The notes under the pieces are model-generated. The model made no database searches and was not told where the DNA came from. It saw nothing but the letters and a program-made list of their open reading frames with translations. 64,000 bases of DNA. Origin: Anthracocystis setariae. Lineage: Eukaryota; Basidiomycota; Ustilaginomycetes; Ustilaginales; Ustilaginaceae. The translations under genes and the position numbers were made by a program. Location: the NCBI GenBank assembly GCA_928724745.1, contig CAKMXJ010000032.1, positions 1,426,001 to 1,490,000 of the forward strand, given 5' to 3'. Positions 20,594 to 31,471 of this stretch are shown in pieces (the stretch's first letter is position 1; each line of letters starts with the position of its first letter).

Positions 20594-23344
20594 TTAGGAA
20601 GAGCAGGACGGCAAGTTTCCAGTCAGTGGTCGACCGAGTGAGCACAGTCGCTGGAGACGAAAGAGAAATTTGGAGTCGAACGAGGAACCAGTTAGCCAGC
20701 GTTCTGCAAAATCACATGCTCAAGAGGGAAGTTTAGACACTTACAGCTTCCTCGGCGACATCTTCGGGCGACTTGCCTTCCGCGGGCAAGCCCCAATCCT
20801 CGAACGGTCTCGTCGCCATCTACACCAGCAATCGAACGAAAAAAAAAGCATGTATCGTCAGCTCATCATATACCCAGAATCAAGCATCATATCACGTTGA
20901 ATCCATCGACTTACCTCAAGCACCTTAGCTAGGATCTCGGTGTCGTTGTCGTCCTCCAATCGCTTGGCCACCTCGTTCGTAACCCAGTTTCGCAGCACAA
21001 AGCGTGGATTCTTGCGCTTCATCTCGTGGGTCACTTGATCTCCATCTCTGCCCTCCTTGAGCAGACGACGGGCGTACGTGAGCAACCACGACTTGGCTTG
21101 GGTCTCCTTCTGATCCTTGATATACTCCGGAAGCACTGCTGAATCGTACCAGGACTGCAAACCTGCCTGTTCATCACCCGCGACAAAGACGTTGATCGCT
21201 ACCTTGATCTTCTCCTCATCTTGCGCTGTGACTGCACGACGCTTCAGAAGCGCCGGGAAGGAGCACAACCTCCTGAGCGTGGTTGAAAAGTCAAGATCGC
21301 TCAGCACGCTTGCGAGCGGGTCGAGAACCACACTCTTATCATCCGCTTCCGCCGCGCTCAGCCCGAGTCTTGCACGATACGCCTCCTTCCACTGCTCCAA
21401 CAATGTGGTCGTAAACACTTTCTCGAGTTTATCCGCGAAGTCTTCCTCACATAGCTCGCGCCATTCATCCACCTGCTCGCTCGTCGCCTTCAAGATCTCA
21501 CCCGGCGCTGGAGCCCTGTCATTCTCCAGCTCGAACCCAACCAACGGCGCCACCGAGTTGAGCAGCTCGCGGATGGCAAACACTCCCATCGTCGGCTGCA
21601 ACCTGTACGCATACCTCCCCTCCCCATCCGAATGGTTGCAGATCTGCCCCTCGTCGTACAGATCCATAAACGCATACGGGCCGTAATCGATAGTATGCCC
21701 AGTGAGCGCAATATTGTCCGTATTCATCACACCATGCATGAAGCCGTACACCTGCCACAGACCGATCGTCTTGGCATTGCGCGTGGCGACCTCTTGCACC
21801 ATCCTCTGCACCCACACGGGTCTTTTCGTTTCCGAATACGCGTCACCGCCCTTCACGACGTCGTGCCATCCGAACAGATCGTGCGAGACATACTCGCCAA
21901 GGATGCGCACCGACTCCCACTCGCCGCGCGACGAGTGGATCTGGAACGAGCCAATGCGCAACCACGAAGGACAGAGACGCGTGGTGATGGCTGCGGTATT
22001 GAGACGCTCGCGCACGACATTCAGTTCAGGAAGCGACACAACGGCAAGTGCTCGACTGGTCGGAATCCCCAACGCGCCCATGGCTTCGCTGCAAAGATAC
22101 TCTCTGACACTACTGGTGAGCGTCGCAAGCCCATCAGCGAAACGAGAGTACGGGGTTCGACCGGCTCCCTTGAGCTGAATCTCCCACCGTTCGTTCGTTT
22201 CGGGGTTCTTGGTCTCCAGAAGCGTGAAGGCTCGTCCGTCACCCAACTGCCCCGCCCACTGTCCAAACTGGTGGCCGGCATAGCACAGCGACCAGGGTGC
22301 ATAGTCGGTCGATTCGGCCGCTGCACGTTTACGTTCGAGCTCATCGAGCCGACGAAGAATGCGCGCCTCGGCAGGCTCCTCCTCCTGCTCGCCTTTGATG
22401 ACTCTTTCTCGGTAGCGCATGTAGCTCGTGCCGAACCCTGCCGATTCGTCTGCCTCGAGCTTTTCGGCCGGACCGGAGATGCGTGCACCGATCATACGGC
22501 CAGAGGCAAAGTCGCTGAGTGTCCTACGAGCTGCAGCTCCTGATGAAGCCCCATCCGAGGACGCGGCGTCGGCGATCGGGCCGGAACTGTACGAACTGGG
22601 TCCAGCGGACTTGTTGTTGCTTCTGATCCATTGGAAGGCATCACCGACGTCCAGGTGCGGCAGACAGTCGCGGATTGCAGCCGGAGAAACACCCAGCAGA
22701 CGAGCGGAGGGGAAGTGCTGGTGGCGACGACGGGGAGGAACGTGACCGGTCAAACCGTGGGTTCGTGAGGATCCTTCTTCAGGATCAGTCGGCGCAGCAA
22801 GCCCCACCTCGGAAGGCTGCACTTCGTAACGCTGCAGCATATGTTCAACTTCTTGCATTCTTCGCTTGTGTGCCCTTTCAATTTTGTTCTTCTTCTCCTG
22901 TTCGGTGAGCTCAGCGTCGGCTTTGTCGTCATCTTGTTCGAGTTCCTTCTGGTGTTTTTCGCCGAGGGACTGTTCGCCTTCCTCCTCGGGTGGGAAGTCG
23001 TACGGGAACGACAGCGGCAGCGTTGAGAGGTAGGAGAAGTGTGCACCTTGACCCACGGGACGAGATCTTCGGACGAGAGAAGGCGAAGAGCTGGAAACCG
23101 AGACGATGGAACAAGGTTCCGGCGTTACAGGGTCTGGAAGCAGATTGACAGTGAGGCGCTCGGAAGCTGGAACGAGCGGCAGATTGAGAATGTGGTACTG
23201 TCGAACGCGCATGATGGAAGTGGTGTGGATTGGGCGAGTGGTGGGATGGTGGTTGGGATTGTGGGCACGACGTAAGGGGACTGAGCGGGCGAGTGAAGGT
23301 GATACTTGCTTGCGAATGGCGGCAAGTCGATTTGTCAAAGGCAT
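20594..23344 (-). CDS. Protein adenylyltransferase SelO (YdiU/UPF0061), three exons
   Basis: A SelO pseudokinase-fold AMPylase (yeast Fmp40, bacterial YdiU), a mitochondrial enzyme transferring AMP to Ser/Thr/Tyr in redox control. My model has exon 1 at 23344-20915, a 95-nt intron (20914-20820), exon 2 at 20819-20745, a 94-nt intron (20744-20651) and exon 3 at 20650-20594, giving 853 residues. Both donors are GTAAGT on the coding strand and both introns are phase 0. Exon 3 ends Pro-Ser-Cys-Ser-Ser-stop, the conserved SelO C-terminal Cys motif (selenocysteine in animals); reading exon 1 through would lose it. Active-site features seen: Lys392 (LKGAGRTPYSR), Asn541 and Asp543 (HGVMNTDN) and Asp553 (DYGPY). 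The basic N-terminus with RPIHTTS looks like a mitochondrial presequence. A charged Lys/Glu insert lies at about 130-165. Confidence 0.93.
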
Positions 23345-23732
23345 GAATCGTCAAGCGCTTACTGATTGAGCTGGTGATCTCGACGAGACAGATGATGTCG
23401 AGACAAAGAGTGGTATCGGATGATGCTGAGTTGATGGTAAGGAAGCAACACTCTACTGGTGGGCGGCAACGTGGAGAAGAAGAAGAGGAAGAGTGGGAAA
23501 AGGCGATGAATCAGATCATAGACACCGTCGTCTGGCGCCTGCCCAAGTGGAGGCCGAACCGGCAATGAAAAGTTGACTCCAGTGCCGGTAAAACAGTGCG
23601 GCGTGCGAGCGGGATCAAGACTTGGTTTTGTTACATCGCTCTATTCCTACACAAGTGCACGCTGGCGAAGTTGCCTCTTTCAGCAGCGACGCGTCTGCAA
23701 AGGCGTGCAGATGGGCTTTTAGGTCCGCTCGC

Positions 23733-23771
<39 letters not shown>

Positions 23772-24041
23772 CACAGTCGCGCTAAGGCGCATCGCAGACA
23801 AAAAAGCGGTGGCACAACGCAGGAGAGCTCTATTCTACCGAAGCAGGTCTGTGTGCAGAGTGTTGGTGTCAATGTCCGAGCCCAAGCGACTGAAATGCTG
23901 CCCCGCCCCGCACCTGGAAGATAGTTGAGACCATGACACAAGTTTGTCATCTTTCCATCACGATCCTTCCCTGCGACTTAGCGGTTGTCGTCATCAGCCT
24001 CGTCCGTCCGCTTATCCCGGCCGCTGCACAAATCAGGAGCG
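23345..24041. promoter_or_regulatory. Divergent SelO/PIG-M promoter region with GA repeat
   Basis: A spacer of about 700 bp between divergent starts with no supported gene. It includes a (GA)n microsatellite at about 23736-23766. Confidence 0.5.
23736..23766. repeat. (GA)n microsatellite
   Basis: About fifteen consecutive AG dinucleotides in the SelO/PIG-M spacer. Confidence 0.95.
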
Positions 24042-25793
24042 ATGAAGGCGACTTCATGGCCACTTGCCTACATCTTCCTTGGATGCCTGTTAAGAGCAGG
24101 TCTTCTTCTGTGGGGCCAATATCAAGATGCTACGCACACACTTCCCTACACCGATGTAGACTATCTTGTCTTTTCGGATGCCGCCAAGCTTTTGGTCGAT
24201 GCCTGTCCTCTCTCGGGCACCATCGAGCGTCCCGACTATGAGTCCGATGCCGACCTGCTCGATCGTACCGATGTGCATTGTGCACGAGGTCTTCTTCCGG
24301 CCGCGGCTCGTTTCCTTCTGCACAATGATCCTAACAGCCATAAGCCTACCGATGGCTTGAAGCCAGACAACTCGGATGCGATGTATGTCTGGGCCAAGCG
24401 ATGCTTCCAGCTTGGAAAGCCGGTTTTCCAATTGCTGGCTACACTGGGCGACCCATATGCACGACCTACTTACAGGTACACGCCCTTTTTGGCGGCGATA
24501 CTCTCTCCGATTCACTTGTTCGGCTGGACCAACTTTGGCAAATATATCTTTGCTTCCTCGGACGTCTTGTGCGCTGTTCTAATGTGGTTGATCCTCGACG
24601 GACGCCGACCGCAGGGATCTCTTGCTGGCATCTACGTTCACCTGCCCGGTCTGCTTTGGATCCTCAATCCTATGGCGGCCCAGATCTCTACTCGCGGGTC
24701 CTCGGAATCGCTTGTTGGGCTCCTCGTGCTGACGTTCCTCTACTGCTTCCTCAAAGCGAATCCAGAGGCGCCGCTCGGTCTTCGTGCAAGGTATCTTCCC
24801 GAGTTCAGCTCGCCGGTCCATGCCTCAACACAGCCTACATCTGGCGACTCGAAACCCACCGATGCAGCCGTTGCTGACAGCAAATCGGGTCAGCATACAG
24901 TCACAGTACCCACGTACGAAGCTTTGCCGCCCGAAAGCGCTTGCAATGTGCTTGATTGGACGCTCGAAGCCTACTTGGCCCCTATGATGCTGGGTCTCGC
25001 AACGCATCTCAAGTTGTTCCCGGTCATCTACAGCATTCCTGTGCTCGCTCACCTTCATCGCTCCACAGTGCAAGCTTACTCGCCCGGCCGCCGTTCTTCA
25101 CTCAGCTTTTGGACGAAAAACGCCGCTGGGATTCAATTTGGGTTGGTAGCATTCTATGCGTTCATGGCGGCCAATGTCACCGCATGGGCGCTTTGGGGTT
25201 CGCCTTTTGTCGAGCACACTTTCCTCTATCACCTCCACCGTGCGGACCATCGACACAATTTCAGCCCCTACTTCCTCTCAACCTACCTCTCGCTGTTCAG
25301 CTCTGCAGACTCGAGCGCGTCGCTGGAAGCCAACGTCCTATCATCGCCCCTGCTGTCGTTTGTGCCGCAGCTTGTGCTCGTCGCTCTGCTAGGCTATCAT
25401 CTGGGCAAACGAGATGTGGTTGCGGCGATGACAGCCCAGACAATCGCGTTCGTGGCTTTCAACAAGGTCTGCACGAGTCAGTACTTCCTCTGGTTCCTCT
25501 GGCTGTTGCCGCTGGTGTGGCCTAGTCTCAAGGTCAGCAGATTCGAGACGGGCTTTGCGCTCGCGGCATGGGTGTGTGGCCAGGCGTTGTGGCTGTCGCA
25601 GGCGTATCAGCTCGAGTTTGAAGCCAAGCAGGTGTTCGTCAGAGTCTGGGCATCCGGATTGGTGTTAGTGATCGTTCACACAGCATTGTTGGTCTGGTTC
25701 CTATCGAGCTGGACCAGGTTCAGAGTCGAGGTGCAGAAGCATGGGCTCAGGATAAGCAATGGTGGGTACGTAAAGACGCTCAAGTCACAATAG
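24042..25793 (+). CDS. GPI14: GPI mannosyltransferase 1 (PIG-M/Gpi14, GT50)
   Basis: An ER membrane mannosyltransferase that adds the first alpha-1,4-mannose to GlcN-(acyl)PI during GPI-anchor synthesis, using dolichol-phosphate mannose in the lumen. The family DxD motif is present: Asp38 and Asp40 in YTDVDYLVFSDAA, the usual place in the first lumenal loop. Other family blocks are PTYRYTPFLAAILSP, ISTRGSSESLVGLLVL, the HRADHRHNFSPYFLSTYL loop and NKVCTSQYFLWFLWLLPL. About ten membrane segments are visible. The start is set at 24042 (MKATSWPL), right before the first membrane segment; the frame runs back to 23985, but those 19 residues look extraneous. A polar insert at about residues 255-300 in a loop is unlike the animal enzyme. 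Genes for the partner PBN1/PIG-X were not seen here. Confidence 0.93.
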   Translation: MKATSWPLAYIFLGCLLRAGLLLWGQYQDATHTLPYTDVDYLVFSDAAKLLVDACPLSGTIERPDYESDADLLDRTDVHCARGLLPAAARFLLHNDPNSHKPTDGLKPDNSDAMYVWAKRCFQLGKPVFQLLATLGDPYARPTYRYTPFLAAILSPIHLFGWTNFGKYIFASSDVLCAVLMWLILDGRRPQGSLAGIYVHLPGLLWILNPMAAQISTRGSSESLVGLLVLTFLYCFLKANPEAPLGLRARYLPEFSSPVHASTQPTSGDSKPTDAAVADSKSGQHTVTVPTYEALPPESACNVLDWTLEAYLAPMMLGLATHLKLFPVIYSIPVLAHLHRSTVQAYSPGRRSSLSFWTKNAAGIQFGLVAFYAFMAANVTAWALWGSPFVEHTFLYHLHRADHRHNFSPYFLSTYLSLFSSADSSASLEANVLSSPLLSFVPQLVLVALLGYHLGKRDVVAAMTAQTIAFVAFNKVCTSQYFLWFLWLLPLVWPSLKVSRFETGFALAAWVCGQALWLSQAYQLEFEAKQVFVRVWASGLVLVIVHTALLVWFLSSWTRFRVEVQKHGLRISNGGYVKTLKSQ

Positions 25794-28489
25794 AAAAGGG
25801 TCATCTGTTCAAGCGGGCCTCGAGGGTGACATCTTGCAAGATAAGCTATTGGAAATATACCATGTTGCTCCTCTCATCTAGGCCACTGTTGTGCGAAGGC
25901 CGAATCGTCCTTACTTGAATGGTATCGATCGGATTAAGTCCCCGAGACAGCATCGATCGGGCATATTCCGAAGGCATGACCAAAGATGAATCTCGACAGA
26001 CCAATATTTGATCCGCAGGCAGAACGAGTAACCGACAAGGCTGGGAGCTGCTCCATCGTGTTCTCGCTCAGATTTGTACACCACCGATACAGTACCATGC
26101 TGGGGATGGCAAAAAGGAGATTGCCGTGTGGCGCTTTTTTGGCGCTTTCGCCGGCAGAGGGAGATCGCCGACATCTAAGCTTGAGCCAACGTGCAACTCT
26201 GAGTGGAAGATTTTAGTTGTACTATACCACAGTTCTGTTGTCGACTCCCGATTACCGTACAAGCCTGCGCGCAGTATGGCAGCGGTGGCCACCAGTTGCC
26301 TCAAACCATCAGACAGGGAAAGGTGTTGGATCCAGTATGGGACAAAAGATTGTTTCTGCTAGGCTAAGTAAATGTAGCCGAACTCGCTGAGTTGCCTGTG
26401 AAGAAGTCTACGGTTGTAGAGTTCAGAGCGCTGCATGCCATGCCGTTTCATCGGAGAGAGGAAAGTGCTTGGCAGCAGATACAGTTCGGGACGTGCATTT
26501 CATAGTTCAGCTTGCCTTGAGTTTTTTGAGTTTGACGAGGTCAAATGTGGTCTGATTTTGGCCCGACCGCTCTCTGTTCATGATGGCATCGGGGCGAGCG
26601 GCCGTAATTTCGATTCTCGCCAATTCAAAAGTTTCCTGAACACCACCATCCAATCAATGCGTTCTGACATTGAAATCAAGGAGCTATGTCTCCGTGGAGA
26701 CATATTATGGCGAGGACGATCCAGCACATGGACAGTGTTGCCATCCACGCGTCGGAAGGAAGCGTGCTAAGGCAAGCATGGGACACGAATGACAGTTGAC
26801 GGCTCATCCGCCTTTCCCGTCGCGTCTTTTCTTGGAAATTCTGCCATCTTGGACGAAGCAGTTTCCACACATATTTTTCATTTTTGATTATTATTTTATT
26901 TTTCGTGTTTGCAGCGAAATTTCTCAACGGTCAATTCTTCGTTTAGCACGGGCAGTTCCGGCAATCACTCGCGAGAGAGACAGAGACAGAGAAAGTGAAA
27001 GTGAAAGACAGGGAGCGTGTGTCTGTTGCGTGTGGGTGGGAGAAATTAAAAGTCATTTATCTAATAATTTAGGGACAGATGCACGGGTCTCGTCGATCTT
27101 TCCACACCAAACCTGTAGAACATGGCCAGTTTCACCACGAGTTTTCATTCCTGTACGCCAATTTATTCCCGCAATTCAGCATCTCTCCCCTGGATCATGT
27201 GGTTGCCGACGGATACCACTGGCCGGTTAGCCTTGCAATGAGTTGATGAGTGCCGGCCGCTCGGGCTTTTTCATTCCTGTATCCACGGACTCTGGCTCGT
27301 GTACTCAACGCGACATATCGGAATGTGTAGGCTTTGATGCTGGCGCAGGCCATTGTCGATCTTGATCAGCTCGACAAGACGCGCAAAATCGTATCTGCCT
27401 GTAACCAGTAACCTTGGAATGCTGGCAAGTAACATTAGAGGCAATGCGACTACAGTGCAGTCTTGTATCAATCTGCGTTCAAGACCTTTGAAACCGGACC
27501 TTAATTCGCTCTCGTTGCTCGCTCTCGAGACGATGAGTCTGGCGCAAGAGACGCTGCGGCCTGCAAAGGGGCCATGGCTGGATGCAAAGAAACCTTGGGT
27601 CGGAATAACTTGATTGCGAGATTTTTTGATTTAATTGTTTTTCACTCTAGCTCGAGGCTGCAACCATGCAGCCTCGGAAGCTTGGTTCCGCAAAGCTACA
27701 TGATGGTGGATTCATGTCATCTGCTACAGTAAATCTACCCAGTGTTGCCTGGCCGAATGAGAATACAGTGCAGTCCAATTCAGCACTACAGTATTGAAAA
27801 TGAGTCCGTCCCTCTGCCTCTCTATAGCCGGATGCACCGCGGATTGGCTCTCCGCGTTACGTGACTTGGCTGCAGCACCACCGACCAGTCGAAAAAGCTT
27901 CAAACAACTCAGGCCAATTTGGTCGTTGACTCCACTGCGCCGTTTTGGGTTGGCTCTCGATTCAGAGTCAGCCATTTTTTTTTTTTTTCTTTCTGTGTGG
28001 TTTTGCTCTTTTTGGCTTTGATTTTTTCTCAAGCTGTTTGACTCAGCTTGCGGTGATCCTCGAAACAATCGACTGGAAAGTACAGAGTACCGAGAACGGT
28101 AGCCGCGGCGCTTCCAGCTTGGCGACGTCGAATCTTGACCGCTCCGCCATCTCTACTGTAGATTGCAACCTTTGCCCTCCTCCTCACATTCTTTCTCTCT
28201 TCCATCTCCACCTACGTCCTCCACGACGCCCATCCGCTTACATCTGCCTTCTCGCAGTTGCTGAATCTTGTCTGTATCGCCAACACTCCCTTCGGCTATT
28301 CCAATCACTTCTCTCTTCCCTAGGCGCTCGTGCCGGACCTGTAAGGCCACCGATATCTCGGCCCCACAGCTTCTGCCTGTCAAAAAGCATCCGCTGTGAT
28401 TCCACATCGCCGGCCCCTCATCTAGATCCCAGTCGAAGTCTCGCTCTCGTTCTTCGTGATACCCAACTCGTACATACCACTTCTCAATA
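25794..28489. other. Long intergenic region upstream of ERG5
   Basis: About 2.7 kb with no supported gene. The ORFs are short or low in complexity, including one rich in Phe caused by a T14 tract (27975-27988). A GAGA-rich stretch lies at about 26973-27010. The last 350 bases are pyrimidine-rich and probably ERG5 promoter and 5'UTR. Nothing resembling a transposon protein was found. Confidence 0.55.
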
Positions 28490-30514
28490 ATGGCTTCTGT
28501 TCTCAACGTTGGGCAGCCGGGCCTCAACTTCTCGCGATCCGGCGCCTCATCCACTCTCGTCGGCTCGGATTCTGTCGCTGGCAAGATCTTGTCGCTCGTC
28601 GATCTCACACGTATCCCTTCGCTCCACGAGGCTGATCGCACCACGGTCGTCTTCACCATCCTCGCTGTGGTTGCCACGCTTCTCCTTGCCGAACAGTACA
28701 ACTACCAGAAGAAGAAGGGCGGTCTTCCTGGCCCCAAGTGGACCATACCTATCATCGGCAAATTTGCCGACTCGCTCCACCCTTCGCTCGAAAAGTACCA
28801 GGAGGGCTGGAATTCGGGTCCCCTCAGTGTTGCCAGTGTCTTCAACATGTAAGCTTCGAATTGGATGTCCATAGTCGTGGCTGGCTGCCGTTTGCTGATC
28901 TCCTTCTCACATCTCTCTGCGCGTTTACTGCATCTTTCAGCTTCATCGTTATTGCTTCGTCTAACGAATACGCCCGCAAGATCCTCAATAGCCCTACCTA
29001 CGCCGAGCCTTGTCTCGTTGCTTCCGCCAAGAAGGTGCTCTGCCCGGACAACTGGTAAGTGTTTTTCCGACGCGGTACACTTCGGTGATGCACCTTGTCT
29101 GGATGGATCCAAGATGGAAGCGGGGGACGTCGATCAGGGATTGTGGCGTCCATCCGTGCCGCTTTCATTTCATTTACGGAAACTGAATTGCACGCACGGT
29201 CGTCCATTCCGCGTCCAACCTCGCTTCTGCGCTTAAATTTTCTCCTCGCAAGAATGCTCGATCTGACACTGACGCTTTGTTCGCATGGCTTGCTCGTATG
29301 TTCGTCGAAACTCCTTCAGGGTTTTCCTCAACGGCAAGACTCACGTCGACTACCGCAAAGGTCTCAACACGCTTTTCACTCGCAAGGCGCTCGGTATCTA
29401 CCTTGGCATTCAGGAGTCCATCTACAAGCGCTACTTCGAAGAATGGCTCGCGGACACCAACCCAGAACCGCAGCCGTACATGATGAAGTTCCGTGACCTC
29501 AACATGGAGACTTCACTCCGGGTCTTCTGCGGCAACTACATTTCAGACGAGGGCGCCAAGGAGGTTTCGGACAACTACTGGCTCATTACTGTCGCTCTCG
29601 AGCTTGTCAACTTCCCCTTCGCATTCCCCGGTACCAAGGTTTACAACGCCATCAAGGCACGCAAGACTGCCATGAAGTGGTTCGAGCTGACGGCTCGTGA
29701 GAGCAAGAAGCGCATGGCCGAGGGCGGCGAGATCACCTGCCTTACCGACGCTTGGATCAAGGCCATGATCGACGCCCGTCTTCAGCGCGAGAATGCCGAC
29801 CTCGAGGCCGAGACCCGCCGAGTGCTTGTTCGTGACTTTTCCGACCGCGAGATTGCCATGGTTTTGCTCTCGTTCCTGTTTGCCTCGCAGGATGCCATGT
29901 CGTCTGGTTTGACCTACCTCTTGCAGCACGTTGCCGACCGCCCTGATATCCTACGCAAGGTGCGCGAAGAGCAGTACCGCATCCGTGGCGACGACATCAA
30001 CGCTTCGCTCACGTACGAGGCTATCGAGCAGATGCAGTACACCAAGGCTGTCGTCAAGGAGTCGCTGCGTCTCAAGCCGCCAGTCATCATGGTGCCCTAC
30101 CTCAATCACAAGGACTTCCCCATCGACAAGAACTACACGGTGCCCAAGGGCAGCATGGTGATTCCAAGTTTCTGGAACTCGCTGCACGATGACTCTGTCT
30201 ACCCCAAGCCCGACGAATTCATCCCTGAGCGATGGCTTGACGAGGACAGCCCTGCCAACAAGGCGCCCAAGAACTACCTCGTCTTCGGCAGCGGTCCTCA
30301 CAACTGCATCGGTCAACAGTACGCCAACATGCACCTCACTGCTGTTCTTGGCACCGCAAGTGTCCTGATGAATTGGGAGCACGAGGTGACACCACTAAGC
30401 GACAAGGTGGATGTGATCGCTACCATCTTCCCCAAGGATGGTGCCAGGATGAAGTTCTCGCGTCGTGCTGCTCCCGCCCCAGGCATTGCTCCAGAGGTTG
30501 CTGCGCAAGCATGA
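28490..30514 (+). CDS. ERG5: Sterol C-22 desaturase, cytochrome P450 CYP61 (ERG5), three exons
   Basis: An ER P450 introducing the C-22 double bond in the ergosterol side chain. Exons are 28490-28848, 28941-29054 and 29320-30514, giving 555 residues. Intron 1 (92 nt) and intron 2 (265 nt) both begin GTAAG and end CAG. The joins restore FNI|FIVIASSNEYARKI and CPDNW|VFLNGKTHVDYRKG, both typical of CYP61. A membrane anchor lies at about residues 47-66. P450 motifs seen: the I-helix region with FASQDAMSSG, the ExxR pair Glu405/Arg408 (KESLRL), FIPERW, and the heme loop FGSGPHNCIGQQ with Cys487 as the thiolate ligand. The second intron is about three times longer than the other introns found in this window. 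Azole-relevant CYP51 is a different family; this one acts later in the same pathway. Confidence 0.95.
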
Positions 30515-30808
30515 GCTTTTCTTCGGACAATGTATTTGTCTACTGTTTTGATACGAGTGGATTCGGTTGCACGCCAAGGGGGCAAGCAGGCGGGGCGATG
30601 GAGCGGGCCCCAAAGTTGATGCTTATTGTATCATCATCATGTCATTGTAATCCATCATTGTAGATAAGATGTATCCCTTCTTTGCCCTTCGATCATACTT
30701 CTTCAAGGTTTGTGCGCAGTCTTTCTCTAACGGACGGGTCTCACTTGGGCAAGGTAGAAATACAATTGCAAGGATGGCTGTGGGGACTAGATGCTGTGTA
30801 GGTTGGGA

Positions 30809-31471
30809 TCAATGCTTGGGTTTGGCTGCATTGCCCTTGTCGAAAGCGAGAGTGTTTTGTGCGTGGAGACGAAGTGCTGCGAAGGGGTTCTTGGTGAAGG
30901 CTGGATCGGAGAGAATGAGGTTCTGACGTTGCATTTCCAATGTCAAAGCCTTCTTCCTCGCCTTTTCCGTGACCGTGGCGTCCTTGCGTGACTTTTGAGC
31001 ACCTACTTGCGGATAAGCCGAGTCTTGGCCCCTCTGTGCTCTTGCATTTGTGATCGCATCGTCATCAGATCCATCTTCCATATCGGATGTTCCTGCTCCA
31101 TCTTCATCTTCGTCGTCCTGCACTTGTTGAGCAACCTCTTTCATTGCATCCTCCAAATCTTTGAGGCCGCTAGTGTTACCGCCGAGCTGCTCCTTCTGTT
31201 TGCGCTTTTGACGCCTGAGTGAGGATTTGGATAGGTTTCCACTTGCAGGCTCGAGGTTGAGTAGGGATGTGCGAGAAGCAGGGTTGACTTTGGACATGAG
31301 CTCGGCACGCTTCATGGCTCGTTTCGCCGCCTTGGTGATCTGGGTTGGCGGAGCCGCGGGCACATTGGATGCGTCGGTGCTGGAGCGAGAGCGGATTGTG
31401 GCGGTTACCGACGAGCGCGATTTGGAGCGAGGAGCTGATCGCCCACGAATGCCTTGGTCGACTCGAACCAT
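30809..31471 (-). CDS. SLX9: Ribosome biogenesis protein SLX9
   Basis: A small basic nucleolar factor of 220 residues required in yeast for early 40S (ITS1/20S pre-rRNA) processing and pre-40S export. Family signatures are visible: KRAMKRAELMSKVNPASR, LSKSSLRRQKRKQKEQLGG and the C-terminal NPFAALRLHAQNTLA. The central segment (about 115-160) is acidic. The frame is open upstream to 31654, but the natural start is the ATG at 31471 (MVRVDQGIRGRS), where basic SLX9-like sequence begins. Its 3' end faces ERG5 across about 294 bp. Confidence 0.88.
   Translation of the reverse strand: MVRVDQGIRGRSAPRSKSRSSVTATIRSRSSTDASNVPAAPPTQITKAAKRAMKRAELMSKVNPASRTSLLNLEPASGNLSKSSLRRQKRKQKEQLGGNTSGLKDLEDAMKEVAQQVQDDEDEDGAGTSDMEDGSDDDAITNARAQRGQDSAYPQVGAQKSRKDATVTEKARKKALTLEMQRQNLILSDPAFTKNPFAALRLHAQNTLAFDKGNAAKPKH

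Noticed and set aside
27945..28490. 181-codon frame whose TAA overlaps the ERG5 ATG (TAATG)
   Set aside because: It includes a Phe run encoded by a T14 tract and no recognisable domain, so the stop-start overlap is taken as chance in the ERG5 5' region.
29080..29190. Possible C/D snoRNA in ERG5 intron 2 (GTGATGC and CTGA boxes)
   Set aside because: The C box has a mismatch, no terminal stem forms around the boxes and no guide match could be tested.
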